A stretch of 64,000 nucleotides of DNA from Ciona intestinalis (GCF_000224145.3 NC_020171.2:1619008-1683007); one strand, 5' to 3'; positions 9,499 to 20,945 are shown, counted from the stretch's first letter. Made by a program: numbers and translations. Notes: generated by a model not told the origin, from the letters alone.

Positions 9499-11624
9499 TT
9501 AGGGACTAATAGAAGAAATGTAATTAAGAAGAATTTGGTTTAACATTAGGTTAACAGCCAGTCCGTAATGGAAGCCGTCGAAACTCTGCGTAAACTGAGC
9601 CATCTTTCCAAAATCCATGACGGGTATCCCGTGTTCTTTACAATACTCGTTCAACTTTGAAGAAAAAGCGTCCAGGCCCTCTTTGCCTTGAGACTTGATA
9701 TTTTGCGTTGGTTTAAGTAGGTTAGCGGGCAATGGAAGCACCCATACCAATTTAGGCCATTTCATTGCACTGGAGTTCGCGTAATGCTTTTCTATTACGT
9801 CTACAGCTGGCTTTAGGTAACGGTCTATAGTGGCGGTAGGGTTTAAGTTTATGTGTAAGCCAACCCCTACTACTATAAGTGTGCCAATTTTACCAAGCCG
9901 CTGCTTTACCAAGTCTACAAACTTCCCAGCGTATTCAAGACTGAAATACACTTTTACAGCAGCGGAAAATTTCGGGGTTCGATTTCTGCACAGTTTGTTA
10001 TAATGTGGCAGCTCATACATGTCTTCTATTACAGTCCTGCAGTTGTCCCAAAAGAAAAATTCGAACCCGTGGCACCTCTTTTTCTGCTCGGGCGTTGTAT
10101 GTGTACTCCAAGCGCCCTGGTTTGGGTCATTTGAGAGCAGCATCATCATTCCGACGAACATATTTCGCATGTGTGAATCCCCCACAAATTGGAGGTCATT
10201 AAACTGAGAATTTTCTATTACATCGCATGCAGTATCTCCGGAGTAATTTGTCCATTTGCAATTTCCATCAGTTTTCCAAATCGCAGCTTCAGCAACTTTG
10301 TATTTACGAGTGTCGATGCAACTAAAAAGATTAATATACAGTAATGTTGCCATTAAATACAGTAATGTGGCTTCTCTGTTTTAAATACCATGGTATTGCA
10401 GGCCTCATTCATCAAAATATAAATAAATGTAACTTATTTATCCTTGCGTGGAGGAAAAACGACAGTCGTTATAACACGGGGGTTCTGTTCCACACACCGC
10501 GTGCCCGCTTAGGAAGTTACCACGAATGTTACTGTGTATAGGTGAATATTTTGTGACTTTGCGTATGACACGCCATTCGGACAATCCAGAATGTATCACA
10601 TAGTAGGGTGGGGGAAGATGAGGCACTTTTAGCACATTATATCCAAATATTCTGATCGTGTTTTAAACAATTAACAACGGTCTATGGGAGTCGTGAGAAT
10701 ACGGTTTTATAATTCTTTGAATGTTCTTTGTTTACTACCGAATGGGACGAGAAAATAGAATGAAAAGTTTTCCCATCTTCCCCTACCCTTATATAGATAA
10801 TATTCCAACTTACTTCGGACAGTTGCAAGTTTCCTCACTAGCATCCCGACACACACCGTTCATGTAATTATCACAGCAAGGTTTATTTCCATACCGATCA
10901 CACCAACTTCCAACCCTTGGCCAATTTGATCCCGGGATTCTATCCTGGTAACTGTGAATAGAACACACTTTGGGAAACGAATGCATGTAAATAGTTATCA
11001 TCGTGTGCCCGAAAAACGAAAGTCGTCATAACACGACTGTTCCGTTTACAGACATGTTTTATCCACGCGTGGGGATCAACGACAGTCGTTATAAAACGCG
11101 GGTGTTATGTTTCATACACCTCGTACCTGCTTTACAAGTTACAGCATATGTCACGTAGTGGGAAAGATTACAATGGATTTAATTTTATTGCTGGGAGTTA
11201 ATAGTTCCAGCAGCTCTGGCCATAGAAAAACCAGCCCTGGTCTCAACAACGCATCAAACACCACCTACTTGTTATAACCACATTTCCCGTCTTCGCGCGT
11301 CCACTTATTTTGAATTTTTCTTTGTGACCGATAGCGTGTGTACACGTCATCAATTTCTCGCTCCAGTGATTTGTTATATACGACCCATTGACCCTTGACG
11401 ATATTTTCGAGCAAGTTGTCGCATTGTGAAGCTTCTGCATCGGTTTGGGGGGTTTCCCCATCTGTTTTACTCTTAAGCTTTTGTGGGAAATGTTTTTGGC
11501 CGTGTTTACCAATTGAACTGTCAAAGACGGGCGGTGTGCTGTACCTCATATACATTACGAAACCATAAGACGAAAAAAATAGAGCCCGACCCAGTCCTAC
11601 TGTTAAGTGATACTTCTTAATCAT
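9499..11624 (-). CDS. PC-esterase/SGNH-like type II membrane protein
   Basis: Three exons: 11269-11624, 10814-10951, 9499-10321, joining in frame (1,317 nt, 438 aa). The N-terminus has a basic start (MIKKY) and a hydrophobic stretch to about residue 27, which suggests a signal anchor. A Cys-rich module follows (SWCDRYGNKPCC, then GVC and TCNCPNCID), as in related lancelet proteins I recall. The catalytic domain has FVGDSHMRN (Ser214) and FDGFHYG (Asp413, His416), the GDS and DxxH signature of NXPE/PC-esterase-type SGNH folds, which act on acyl groups or bind glycans in the secretory path. Both introns use gta(a/g)gt donors, and the joins recreate the REDGKCGYN and CNCPNCID motifs. The substrate is unknown. 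Confidence 0.88.
10415..10550 (-). mobile_element. SINE fragment (tail half)
   Basis: aataaatgtaacttatttat, gtcgttataacacggg and gttctgttccacacaccgcg. It lies in an intron. Confidence 0.75.
10600..10795. mobile_element. MITE, family A
   Basis: Ends tagtagggtgggggaagatg and tcccatcttcccctaccctt. The element occupies the intron between the second and third esterase exons. Confidence 0.85.
11060..11170 (-). mobile_element. SINE fragment
   Basis: gtcgttataaaacgcgggtg, tttcatacacctcgtacctg and gttacagcatatgtcac. Confidence 0.7.
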
Positions 11625-11698
11625 TGTGACTCAAATAGGATCTGCGTTTAGATAAAAGAGCCAAAAATTCATTGAAATATAGATGCTAAACTTTGTAT

Positions 11699-11894
11699 AT
11701 AGTAGAGTGGGGGAAGATGGGACACCTTTCACACATAATAACCAAATATCCTAATCGTATTTTAAACAATTAGCAACGATCTATGGGAGACGTGAGGATT
11801 AAGTTTTATAAAAAATCGTTGAAAGTTTGTTTCGTACCAAATTGGAGGAGAAAATAGATTGAAAAGGTGTCCCATCTTTCCCCACCCTACTATA
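11699..11894. mobile_element. MITE, family A
   Basis: Ends gtagagtgggggaagatggg and gtgtcccatctttccccacc, with TA flanks. It lies about 75 bp upstream of the esterase start codon. Confidence 0.88.
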
Positions 11895-11929
11895 TATAGG
11901 CTTTTACTATTTGCACTGTACATTATGTT

Positions 11930-12115
11930 ATGGCTTAGGGTAAGATGGTCCATGTTTTCATTCTCTTTTATCGTCCCATTTGATAGTAAATATAGAATAA
12001 TTACATAATTATATAACCGTAGATTTACGACTACAAATGAGTGTTTTAATTGTTGAAAACACAGTTCGAAAATATGACAAGCTAACGGTATCCATCTTAC
12101 CCAACAGTATTTTCT
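11930..12115. mobile_element. MITE, family B
   Basis: Ends ttagggtaagatggtccatg and ggtatccatcttacccaaca. It lies almost back to back with the family A copy. Confidence 0.8.
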
Positions 12116-12844
12116 AAAACTTTCCTGTTTTTTTTCCTTTTACATTCTTCTATTACACACTATATAAGCATAAAATAGCTTTTAACTATTTGTTAGCACA
12201 GTGCATGTTTTCGTAAATGGTATCAGAAACAATATTAATGGGCAACGTATGATGAATATCCGTTTAATAAGTGACTAACCTAATTGTCTGTGTAAACACA
12301 ACTATAAAGCTGTTCACCTTAACGTCGGATTCCCAAATCAATAAGATTAAATCAATTTAAAAAGAAAACTTTGGTATTGAACAGACATAGTACCGTAGGG
12401 CTACGACGGGACATCTTTAGCACATAATATTCAAATAACCTTATATAAACAATTAATATCTTGAAATAACTAAATAAATAAATAGCGTTGTTGGTTCTTA
12501 TTTAAAACGTCCGATAAGTTGCTAACTAAAGTATCTTTGCCCAAAGAGCGCCGATATATTTAGTAATTGGCAAAAGTACTATAATGAAACTAGAAAGGAA
12601 ATCGCTTAACAGTGCGCACTATACTGTTCTAAGAGTTAAGTACCCACCGCGTGACACGCCATTGATCCTAGGATTTATTCAAAGCGATACATGCTTTTGT
12701 TCACTGCTTTTACTTGCTTTCATAAATTGTTCACCGCTTCGTTGTGAAGGTTATACAACACCCAGCGTATTGTCGTGCATTAATTATTGAATGGCTACAA
12801 CAGGCATAACCAGGGCCCTTCAAAGTCAAGAACTTTTGAAACTA
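12116..12844. other. Intergenic, no gene seen
   Basis: AT-rich. It holds a fragment of a family A MITE end at 12394-12440 (gtagggctacgacgggacat). A short open frame at 12584-12790 has no homology that I recognise. Confidence 0.4.
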
Positions 12845-12965
12845 ATCACCTATAAAGTAACATAGGTGGTAACTTGTAAGCTGGCACGAGGTTTTTGAAA
12901 TATCCGTGTTATATAACGACTGTCGCTTTCCGGCTACGTGAGGATAAAGTATACGTTCATTCATA
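12845..12965 (+). mobile_element. SINE fragment
   Basis: aatcacctataaagtaacat, ggtaacttgtaagctggcac and the tail gaggataaagtatacgttca. Confidence 0.7.
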
Positions 12966-13091
12966 TTCAACTTTAAGGCATTTATAAAAAAAAACAATTA
13001 AATATATTGGAATCCGTGTTTAATGTGTCTCTGGAATCCGTGTTTAATGTGTGTCTACAGATAAATACGTCCCTGTCAAGCAATTATTGAG

Positions 13092-13276
13092 CCGTAGGGT
13101 GGGGGAAGATGGGACACATTTCCCTTCTATTTTCTTGCCCCATTCATTGGTAATTAAAGAACATTCAACGACCGTATCCTGACGACTCCCATGGTCCGCC
13201 GGTGATTGAAATAAGTTCACAATTTTGGGATATTACGAGGTTAAGGCGTCTCGTCTTTCCTCATCCTACTATATAT
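13092..13276. mobile_element. MITE, family A
   Basis: Ends gtagggtgggggaagatggg and gcgtctcgtctttcctcatc, then a TA-rich flank. Confidence 0.85.
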
Positions 13277-14205
13277 ATATATATGTATCATATACATATA
13301 CACATAAACACTTGCATTTTTGAGCATTTAAAAAAAAACTTTTACAAAACACATTAATCTTTTCTTCAACATTTCAAAACAAAAATTGTTGAAACTGTGT
13401 AGACGAAACTTAGTTTCGGTAGCATAAGGGTATTATGTTTCTATCAACGCAACGAAACACAAAATAATTTGCTCGTTTAATCTAATAATCGTGTTTTGGC
13501 CGCAGAGCCCGCGGCACATAGTTGAGGTTAGAGGCCTATGGATGGTAAACGAGCTTATAGCATATTCTGTTGTATGGTTTATTTATGAATGGTCTATTTA
13601 TGTAATGGTGTCAATGTACTTATAGATGTATATGGTGTACTTAACTGGGGTAAACAAGAATACAAACTGTTTTGTTTTATTTTAACAATTCATGCAATAT
13701 AGCAAGATTTAGGTTTTTAATACAAAAATAAGGGTGAAATTTATATGGCAGTCTAGGTGTTGGGAAATAATGGGCCAAGTCTGACCTAAATCCAAGGCCT
13801 AACAAGGACCTCGCCCATACAGAATAGAATATGGGTGAATATGGACCGCTTTACGATTTTGCGTGTCATCCTTAAGCCGGAGGCTATATGGTAATTTCTG
13901 TTCTATTACTTTTAGTAAAAGTAATACCAAAGCAATCTTTGTAAAGGTTTAGTAAAAAGGTTAATTTTAGCTCGCAAAGGCCTTACGCCACCATGTGCAC
14001 GTACGCAAATTTTTGGTGCCGTGACGTCACGGATGTTGGTGTAAAGTAGAAACAGCGCTATGTCTCAATAAATATTGGTCAGTGTAACAATTTAAATATC
14101 CGGGTAATAGCTACTCTGGCCTAATTCTTAGGTGCTGTGTCACGCTGTATAAGACCTCAACATATAGGATAGAAAACAGTATAAGTAAAAAAATCGAGAT
14201 ATATA
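13277..14205. other. Intergenic, no gene seen
   Basis: No exon, tRNA or full repeat recognised. It has a few CpG-containing patches near 13980-14040 (tgacgtcacgg). Confidence 0.4.
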
Positions 14206-14394
14206 TAGTAGGGTGGGGAATATGGGACAACTTTTTATTCTATTTTCCCGTCACATTTGGTAGAAAACAAAGAACATTTAAAGAATTATAAAACAATATC
14301 CCCACGACCATTATAGGTTGTTAATTGTTAAAACACGATCAGAATGTTTGGATAATATGTGCTAAAGGGGTTCCATCTTCCCCTACCCTAATAT
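14206..14394. mobile_element. MITE, family A
   Basis: Ends tagtagggtggggaatatgg and ttccatcttcccctacccta. Confidence 0.85.
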
Positions 14395-14843
14395 AATGTG
14401 CTCATTATCGTGATACAGATAGCCGACCAAGCGCTTGTGTAAGTATTGGTCCGTATTATTTATTGCTGAATGTTCTGAAGTGGATCAAATGGTTCAAGAC
14501 CTTGCCCGCAAACACACAAACAAAAAACAAATAATCTGACCCAATTTTCAGGCCTTGTGTTTTCGTAAGCTTAGAAGCAATAAATACGCGCTATCATTGT
14601 GACGTCACAGCACGAGATTCGCGTGTTTATGTTTTTCGCTCGAGGAGAAAAATGCGACTCGAATTCTGGACGGTTACTCCTGCGTGAGAATGGTGGTAAA
14701 AATAGACACTGAACGTGAGGCCGGTGAAGGTTATGTGATATCCAGCTGCATAACATATAGTAAGGTTTACGGCTGACGAAGACAACTCAATGTCTTTAAA
14801 TGCGTGCATGAAACTGTATAGTGAAAAAGATTAGTTTTATAGG

Positions 14844-14994
14844 AATGTGGGGTAAGACGGATAACGTTAGCACAAACTATTAACAACGCTGAGTTGTGAG
14901 GATACGGGTATATAATTCAGTTAACATTCTTTGTTTACCACCAAATAGGACGAGAAAATAGAATAAAAACATGGACCATCTTACCCCAACCTAT
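14844..14994. mobile_element. MITE, family B
   Basis: Ends tgtggggtaagacggataac and catggaccatcttaccccaa. Confidence 0.85.
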
Positions 14995-15599
14995 ACAAAA
15001 GAAAGATACCTTAACTTTAAGGTTTATTTAAAGAATAGCTTAGAAGGCGAGTTATAAACACTTGAATTTAATTTTTATGAACCAGTACGTGTCTTATTAC
15101 ACGCCGGGCAAATATAATTACTTTGTTGTCGTGTTTAATTGGTAAAACGAAAGAAGTATTACGAGAAAAACGAAAAGTCTATATGTAGATAAATAATAAC
15201 TGCGTAAGAAGAACTTATTCGTATTTTAGTTTATACACAAATAAGTTTTCGACGAGAAAGGAGAAAACTGTATAAAGACTTCCGTGTACTTTTCCGCTGA
15301 ATAGTCTCAAATTCTAGTTAGTCGTATTATGTCAATTTCCTGTTTCTAGTCAACTTGCGTAGACGTTACCACGTGTCAAGCACAAAGAAATTGCTAAAAA
15401 GGCTACGCTCATACCAGCTCATCTGCTTAGCGGCGTCTGTTTCACGTGTAAAACCGCATTGAAATAAACTGTGGTCTTGGGTATGTAGCGGCGGTTATAT
15501 AACTTGGCCAATTTTAAAGGTTTCTAGTTTAGTATTATATTTATTTCAGGGTAGAGTTACAGTAAAGGTTTAACTACTGAGAAGTATATATATACAGCT
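14995..15599. other. Intergenic, no gene seen
   Basis: AT-rich, with CACGTG-type motifs around 15370-15460. These could be regulatory for the downstream plus-strand gene, but nothing more can be said. Confidence 0.35.
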
Positions 15600-15755
15600 A
15601 GGTTAGGGTAATGTTTTTCTTTTTTTTTGTAGTAAACAAAGAATATTTACAGAACTACACAACCGTATGCTCACAATTAAAATAGTGTTGTTAATTCTTA
15701 AAACACGCTCAGAAAACAGGGATATTATGAGATCTTACCCCACATTTTTATATGT
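15600..15755. mobile_element. MITE, family B, diverged
   Basis: Left end ggttagggtaatg, core gtagtaaacaaagaatattt, right end gagatcttaccccacat. Confidence 0.65.
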
Positions 15756-16606
15756 CTTAAACACAAAATCACAGCTATAGCAAATTATAATGAATTCTGT
15801 TTACCAAGTAAAATTTTGTCTTGCAGTGCAGCTGGTTTCGTAGAACGCCTTCAGCGTAATCTAACTCAACCAACCCATTTCGCCTCATCAGCTTTAAGAA
15901 AGCTGAACTTGTATGTCATAATTACGACAAATGGTGCAATCTCGCAAGCCACGGGCTTAAGTGTTGTTTAGCGGTTTTAAAGCGTAGGGTATTTTCTCAA
16001 TAAAGGTATTTCGTACTGCTTGCGCATACTCAAAAACAGTCAAGACGCGTTTATATTCAAATATATAAAACAGGGTAACACGCTGTATGCCTAGTTGATC
16101 AGAAATGTATTTTAAAGTAGGGTGAAAGAATTAAACATGTTTCTATCGTAATGAGAGAATAAAATGGCCGTGAGAAGATCTTTAATAAAAGAAGTACGCG
16201 AGAGAAGGCATTACCCATTATATTTATGAATGAACGAAGCCTAATTATTCGCGCGTGGCAGCAGGGCAGCGACAGTCGTTGTGACACGGGTATACAAAAC
16301 AGTGGCATTTTAGCTACTGGCATTTTAGCTTTGCTGGTTTCGAAACGCAAGGTTCAGATACTATTGAACTGTGCATGTATACTGCCGAATGCGACCAGAA
16401 AATCCTTAAGTGTCAAGTTAAGGATATAACGGAAATGATGACGTCAGCCACGTCACAATTAAGAAGGTTAAATTCCTCGCTTTGTGGCGTAATATACGTG
16501 GCTAGCAGGCAGCTGAAAATATTTACTAGAATTTCGATTTTTTACAGGTATTTTTCTTTCTAGACCGTGATTAATATTGTTGTTTATCAGCAGATCATAT
16601 TTAGCT
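15756..16606. other. Upstream region of the PPxY gene
   Basis: No coding exon recognised. A SINE fragment lies near 16225-16300 (gcagggcagcgacagtcgtt), and a CRE-like tgacgtca core lies near 16439. Confidence 0.35.
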
Positions 16607-17623
16607 ATGGGCGCTTACGCTGTAATAGGTAGGTTTATACATATCGCTGTTTGGGTGATTTTATGTAAAACCGCAGGCGGGACTTCGCTAATTGAAAAAA
16701 TTCGTGAAATTGAAAACCGATTCGAAACCAATTCTTCATCAATAAAGATTTCAGAGGGGTCGGGCTCGGGTTCGACTACTCCGAATATTTTAACACATGA
16801 TCTTACTACGGTGGGTTCGGTTCGAGGCCCCGGGGAAGAAGAGGAAATCAAGACCGAAGAAGAAGCATGGAAGACGGTGGTGGTTGGGTCGTCTTTGGCG
16901 TTATTTTTTATATTTTTGGCTCTCCTTGCAAAAATAAAAAAGGTGGTGGCGTTTTGCAAGACATTCGCAGAAGAGAAAACAGATGACGAAATTGAAGACG
17001 AAGGGTAAGAAATCTAACCTTAAATGAATGAATGTAACTCGTTTATCCTGACGTGGCAGGCAATGACAGTCTTAGCACGGGTGTTCTGTTTCATACACCT
17101 CGTGCCCTTACAAGTTACCACGTATGTAGCTTAGTGAGCGACATGCCCAATGGTAGCGTTACCGAGTCTCGAATCGGTAAACTCTGGGCTAGGCGAGATA
17201 AGACTAACCAATGTATCGCGGCGACGGGTGTAGAAGATATACATTTCGCCTAAAATGACACCAAATGTCTCTATTTAAACAAAAAGTATATTTTTGGATA
17301 CTAATTTTAATTTTATTTGTAGGTATGTTGAAGATATAAGCCAAGGTGACGTAGCCGTGACGTATGATCTATGGAGCAGCCAATCACGAGTGAGAACGAT
17401 ATCAGGTGTTATTGACGTCATAATAGATGGATCGTCACGTCATCAACGACCCTGTGACGTCAGAACTGTGAAAGCCTATAGGAACTCGTTTCGAAATTTC
17501 AAAAAATCTCACCCGACAAAAGGGGACGATTTACCAAGCTATTATGACGTCACAAAAGGGAGACGCGGTGGAGAGACACCCCCTGATTATAACGAAGTAA
17601 CGGCTGGGTGTAGCCGAACATAA
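16607..17623 (+). CDS. Single-pass membrane protein with LPxY and PPxY tail motifs
   Basis: Two exons, 16607-17004 and 17323-17623, join in frame (donor gtaaga, acceptor ttatttgtag) into 232 aa. The first in-frame ATG is at 16607. Residues 4-24 look like a signal peptide. The ectodomain (25-90) is short and acidic, with a SGSGS run after a Glu that fits a glycosaminoglycan attachment site. The TM helix is about 91-109, followed by KIKK. The 120-residue tail ends with LPSYYDVT (203-210) and PPDYNEVT (219-226), two related tyrosine motifs; PPxY is the known ligand of Nedd4-type WW domains. I do not recognise the family. Topology and WW binding are inferences. An AATAAA overlaps the stop codon and another lies near 17898. 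Confidence 0.75.
17020..17150 (-). mobile_element. SINE fragment in the intron
   Basis: aatgaatgtaactcgtttat, gttctgtttcatacacctcg and gttaccacgtatgtagctta. Confidence 0.8.
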
Positions 17624-17629
17624 TAAATG

Positions 17630-17943
17630 AATCTGGGATCAATGTAGCGAGACGGGGTAGGCGTATTTGACTAAGAGCACTGCTATAGACCAAACTACTA
17701 TTTTAAGGCTGTTTTTACGCAGTACATTCTCTTTAGTCATTTTCCAGTCAAGCGTGCTTTACTTTAAAAGAAATTCGTATTGAAAAGGGTGCGGATCAGG
17801 TCAACCTTGTATTTTTTGGCATTTGATGTTTTATGTGTCTCGTTTTTATTTATTGTCGTTGATATTTTTAGTATTTTTTACTCTTCAAGTGTTTTGTAAT
17901 AAACTACCTTTCTTACACGTTTGTTGTTTTTTGCTTAGATAAT
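17630..17943 (+). other. 3' flank of the PPxY gene
   Basis: Probably its 3' UTR; AATAAA motifs lie near 17623 and 17898. No other feature seen. Confidence 0.4.
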
Positions 17944-17967
17944 ACTGTGGGGTAAGATGGATATTGC

Positions 17968-18045
17968 TTGTAAGCGAGCACGAGGTGTGTGGAACAGAAC
18001 ACCCGTGTTACAACAACTGTTGTGGCCCCGCCATCCAAGGAAAGT
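17968..18045 (+). mobile_element. SINE fragment joined to a MITE B end
   Basis: A family B end (actgtggggtaagatggata, 17944-17963) runs straight into gtaagcgagcacgaggtgtg and gaacagaacacccgtgttac of the SINE. Confidence 0.7.
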
Positions 18046-18279
18046 CATAACGTACTATAAAATTACCAAACAGTCTGACTTCACGCACGAAATAGTAAGC
18101 GGATACAGCGCCCAAGTTCAAAATAAAGTGGTTTGCCCCATGTACGTCACTTCGCTACGCTAAAATATTTGCTAACGGTAATCATTTTAGTGTACTGTCC
18201 TGAAACGGGTTTTGTTTCACAGTACAAACTAATGATTCGGAAATTACGAGATTAGGCGAGATTGGGCTCTATTATAGCT

Positions 18280-18366
18280 ATGGGTTTCATAATTCTTTGA
18301 ATGTTCTTTGTTCAATATCAAATAAGACGAGAAAATAGAACAAAAAGGTGTCCCATCTTCCCCTCT
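18280..18366. mobile_element. MITE, family A, right half
   Basis: aattctttgaatgttctttg, then gtgtcccatcttcccctc. Confidence 0.7.
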
Positions 18367-18920
18367 ATATGTTATGAGTTTATATGCCAAAACTTGTCTG
18401 AAATTTAACAACTAAGCCGACACCCGACCATTGATGCAAACAGCCCAACTTATTTCTAAACTTCTAACATATAATGTAAATATGTAATGAAACTGCTAAC
18501 ACAAACGCAGGAAACCTAACTAGCGCGAAAATGTCTTTATAATAAAATTAATACAGATTTTTCTGTCAACTAACTCAATATACAATATATAAATAAAATC
18601 TTAATCTTCAGTTTTGCATACAAAATGATGTAAAAGAAAAGCAAATGTATATAATATATATGATACACTAGGCGAGGACAGGCTGTAATACAGTATTGCA
18701 CATAAAAACTCCATGACAAAAACATTTTGATACATAGCGTCAAACAAAAGCAACGTAAAATAAATAATATCCAAAATGTTCACTTTTGATCTAACGTTTC
18801 TGTTCTTACAAAATAAAAAAATCAGTGCTGAAATAGTGTTTCCAAAACCAAAACCACCAGGTGCTCTCACAGTGTGTTGTGCCCACTCACTTTTAATCTG
18901 GCAACACTGGCCCATGCTCC
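18367..18920 (-). other. 3' flank of TMEM170-like gene
   Basis: Downstream of its stop codon on the minus strand. A long open frame continues across 18601-18920 in another frame, but it is hydrophobic low-complexity sequence and looks like UTR. Confidence 0.4.
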
Positions 18921-19621
18921 TCAAATAGTAGGCAGTAATCTTGACAGAGATATCCAGATAACCAATACAGTTTGGCCACCCCCCCATATTAATGCCATCC
19001 TGGGTGCCATGCTCCAACCAAGGGACTGATATACTCCAGCAATGCTAACACCTTGAATGATAACAAAGTTAACAATATATATATATCAGAATGTTTGGAT
19101 TATTGAACGTATTTTTACCCCATGTGCCAATCCTGGCCTAAATCCTAGAACCTATGGTGTCCCATGTTGCGAGACCTCACCCACACAGAATAGAAAGTAT
19201 GTTGCTTATATAACTTCATGTGGCAGGTTATAACATGGGTGTTCTGTTTCAACACCTTATGCCACTTATGAGTTATCATGTACAACTTTGTGGATGACTA
19301 TTTTAAATGTTTCCTATTGAATAGGGTATGGCTGATTATTTAACAACTCATAAAACACCACTGGATTGTCTTATGTAAATAACTTTGTGGTTGATTATAT
19401 TATTTGCCCAAAGTCACCATAAATTTTAAGATTTTAAGCAATACATACTCACATGATAAAATGCCACCAGTCAAAGGCATAATGAAACCCATAGCTATAA
19501 TAGCAAGTGAGTACCATCTGCCTTGCTTATTCTTGTGTAATGCCAAGAAACTTGCAAGAGCAGCCACCCCATGAACTATAACTGATGACACAAGCACCCA
19601 GAGGAATATCCATGTCGTCAT
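18921..19621 (-). CDS. TMEM170 family membrane protein
   Basis: Two exons, 19453-19621 and 18921-19051, join in frame (donor gtgagt, acceptor attcaag) into 99 aa plus stop. The protein aligns end to end with the conserved part of TMEM170A as I recall it: WIFLWVLVSSV for WYGVFLWALVSS, MGFIMPLTGGILS for MGIVGPITAGILT, IAGVYQSLG for IAGVYRAAG, and GGGQTVLVIW for GTGQTFCVLV. Three membrane helices are expected; family members act in the ER and nuclear envelope. A splice acceptor (tttctag) lies only 2 nt before the ATG, so the 5' end is either a spliced UTR or trans-spliced. The longer N-terminus of the vertebrate protein is absent or lies in an unseen exon. Confidence 0.88.
19195..19300 (-). mobile_element. 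SINE fragment
   Basis: ggttataacatgggtgttct, then caacaccttatgccacttat, inside the TMEM170-like intron. Confidence 0.65.
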
Positions 19622-19623
19622 GT

Positions 19624-20248
19624 CTAGAAAATTTAAATTTATGAGAACTTACATCTTATTGCACGGCAGGGCAATGTTAGACATTATATAATTCCTGTTT
19701 TCCATAGATATACAAGCATTGATTTGCGTATGTATGTTTTTAGTACCGCTTAGGTTTTTGGTGACTGAAAATTTTGGACAGCCCATTAGTGGCCACTAGG
19801 TTAAACTAGTCATCATTGAGTGTCTTACAGTTATGGTTATACTCTAGTTGGATGAACCTTGCTGTATTGTGTATGCCTTGCATCAAATACAAGCTTTAGA
19901 ATACAGAACAAATTAAAAAGCTACTAACTTTCAAATCCTTTTATGTCTTCTGTTGATAAAATATTCCATGTCATGTTTTTATCATTAAATCAAACTTTAA
20001 AGTGGACCTGCTGAAAAGTGATGCTGATTTAATGAATTTATCTATCAAAGTAGTCAAATTTACAACACAATTTGCTACAACGCAAAATATACAAAATTTG
20101 TAAAGCTTTTTGAAATTGTGATATTTTTTAAAAGATAACAATATTTTGACAGAAAAAGACAAGTAGATTAAATGGTGCTCTGCAATGACTGCACTGCAAC
20201 AATTACTGTTAACACAAAGCATGTGTATTTATAAAAGGAATGTTAAGC
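19624..20248. other. Spacer between GATAD1-like and TMEM170-like genes
   Basis: 625 bp on the way from one minus-strand gene to the next. I see no clear AATAAA for the upstream gene here. A worn SINE core (tagtggccactaggtt) lies near 19790. Confidence 0.4.
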
Positions 20249-20929
20249 TTAGGCAGTTTCAGTATCAGAAAGAGCAAAATCGACACTAATATAATTCTTA
20301 TCAACCCTAGACGGATAAGTGTTAAAAATACTTTTGGAGGGCTTGAAATAATCAGTAGGTGCGTGACATACAAACTCTACTGCGTCCATTAAATGCAATG
20401 TATCATCACTAGGGCCAAAGTAAAAGTTTTTCGGGTCAAAACTTCTGTCTTGGTCCAGTTTTTTGGAGGGTATAAGCCAAGTAAATGAAGTGTATTTTTC
20501 AGAGTATTCGTCCGTTAGAAAACCATTGCACTGGGCATAATATGGAAGGCAGTCGTCTTCATCTATAACAGATACAATGTCTCCTGTTTGGTAATATTGT
20601 CCTTTATAAAACACACTATCTGTTACCACACTTGTACCAGAAAGTGTGGGTGTAAGTCGCTTGGAAAAAAACTTGTTCTTAAAAATTGACCTACGCCCTT
20701 TTCCTTTGGATACAGTTTTGTTTCTAGCTATTTTTGACCGAGAGTTCTTGCCTTTACCATTGCTTTTTTTGCTTCCATTGCCGTTGCTTGTTTCCCCGGT
20801 CTTTTCGCGTTTATTTATTCCTTGTTTTACAAAGCAGGTTTGGCAAATGAATTCATTGCCTTCTCGTCGCCATATTGGTGTTTCTTCCGCACTGCAATGC
20901 TTACATACAGGTGCAGCACCGAACGGCAT
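20249..20929 (-). CDS. GATAD1: GATAD1 homologue (GATA zinc finger domain containing 1)
   Basis: One uninterrupted exon of 226 aa; the ATG is at 20929-20927. An N-terminal GATA-type finger has C9-x2-C12, TPIWRR and C29-x2-C32. A Lys/Ser/Gly-rich basic linker (about 37-90) contains SKGKGRRSIFKNK, matching STKGKGRRHIFKLK of human GATAD1. The C-terminal half aligns closely: FYKGQYYQTGDIVSVIDE, PYYAQCNGF, TWLIPS, EFVCHAP and YFKPSKSIF. In mammals this nuclear protein belongs to a histone-reading repressor complex with KDM5A, EMSY and SIN3B; the same role here is an inference. No introns, unlike its neighbours. The family call is firm. Confidence 0.96.
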   Translation of the reverse strand: MPFGAAPVCKHCSAEETPIWRREGNEFICQTCFVKQGINKREKTGETSNGNGSKKSNGKGKNSRSKIARNKTVSKGKGRRSIFKNKFFSKRLTPTLSGTSVVTDSVFYKGQYYQTGDIVSVIDEDDCLPYYAQCNGFLTDEYSEKYTSFTWLIPSKKLDQDRSFDPKNFYFGPSDDTLHLMDAVEFVCHAPTDYFKPSKSIFNTYPSRVDKNYISVDFALSDTETA

Positions 20930-20945
20930 ATTACAAAACGAATAA

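Noticed and set aside
11243-11524. 93-codon frame overlapping the first esterase exon
   Set aside because: Out of frame with the exon that carries the anchor and the conserved REDGKCG motif.
12584-12790. 68-codon plus-strand frame in a repeat-rich spacer
   Set aside because: No homology, no splice partners; length is within chance.
18601-18920. Long open frame overlapping and beyond the last TMEM170-like exon
   Set aside because: It is out of frame with the conserved TMEM170 sequence, hydrophobic and repetitive, and lies after the stop codon; best read as 3' UTR.
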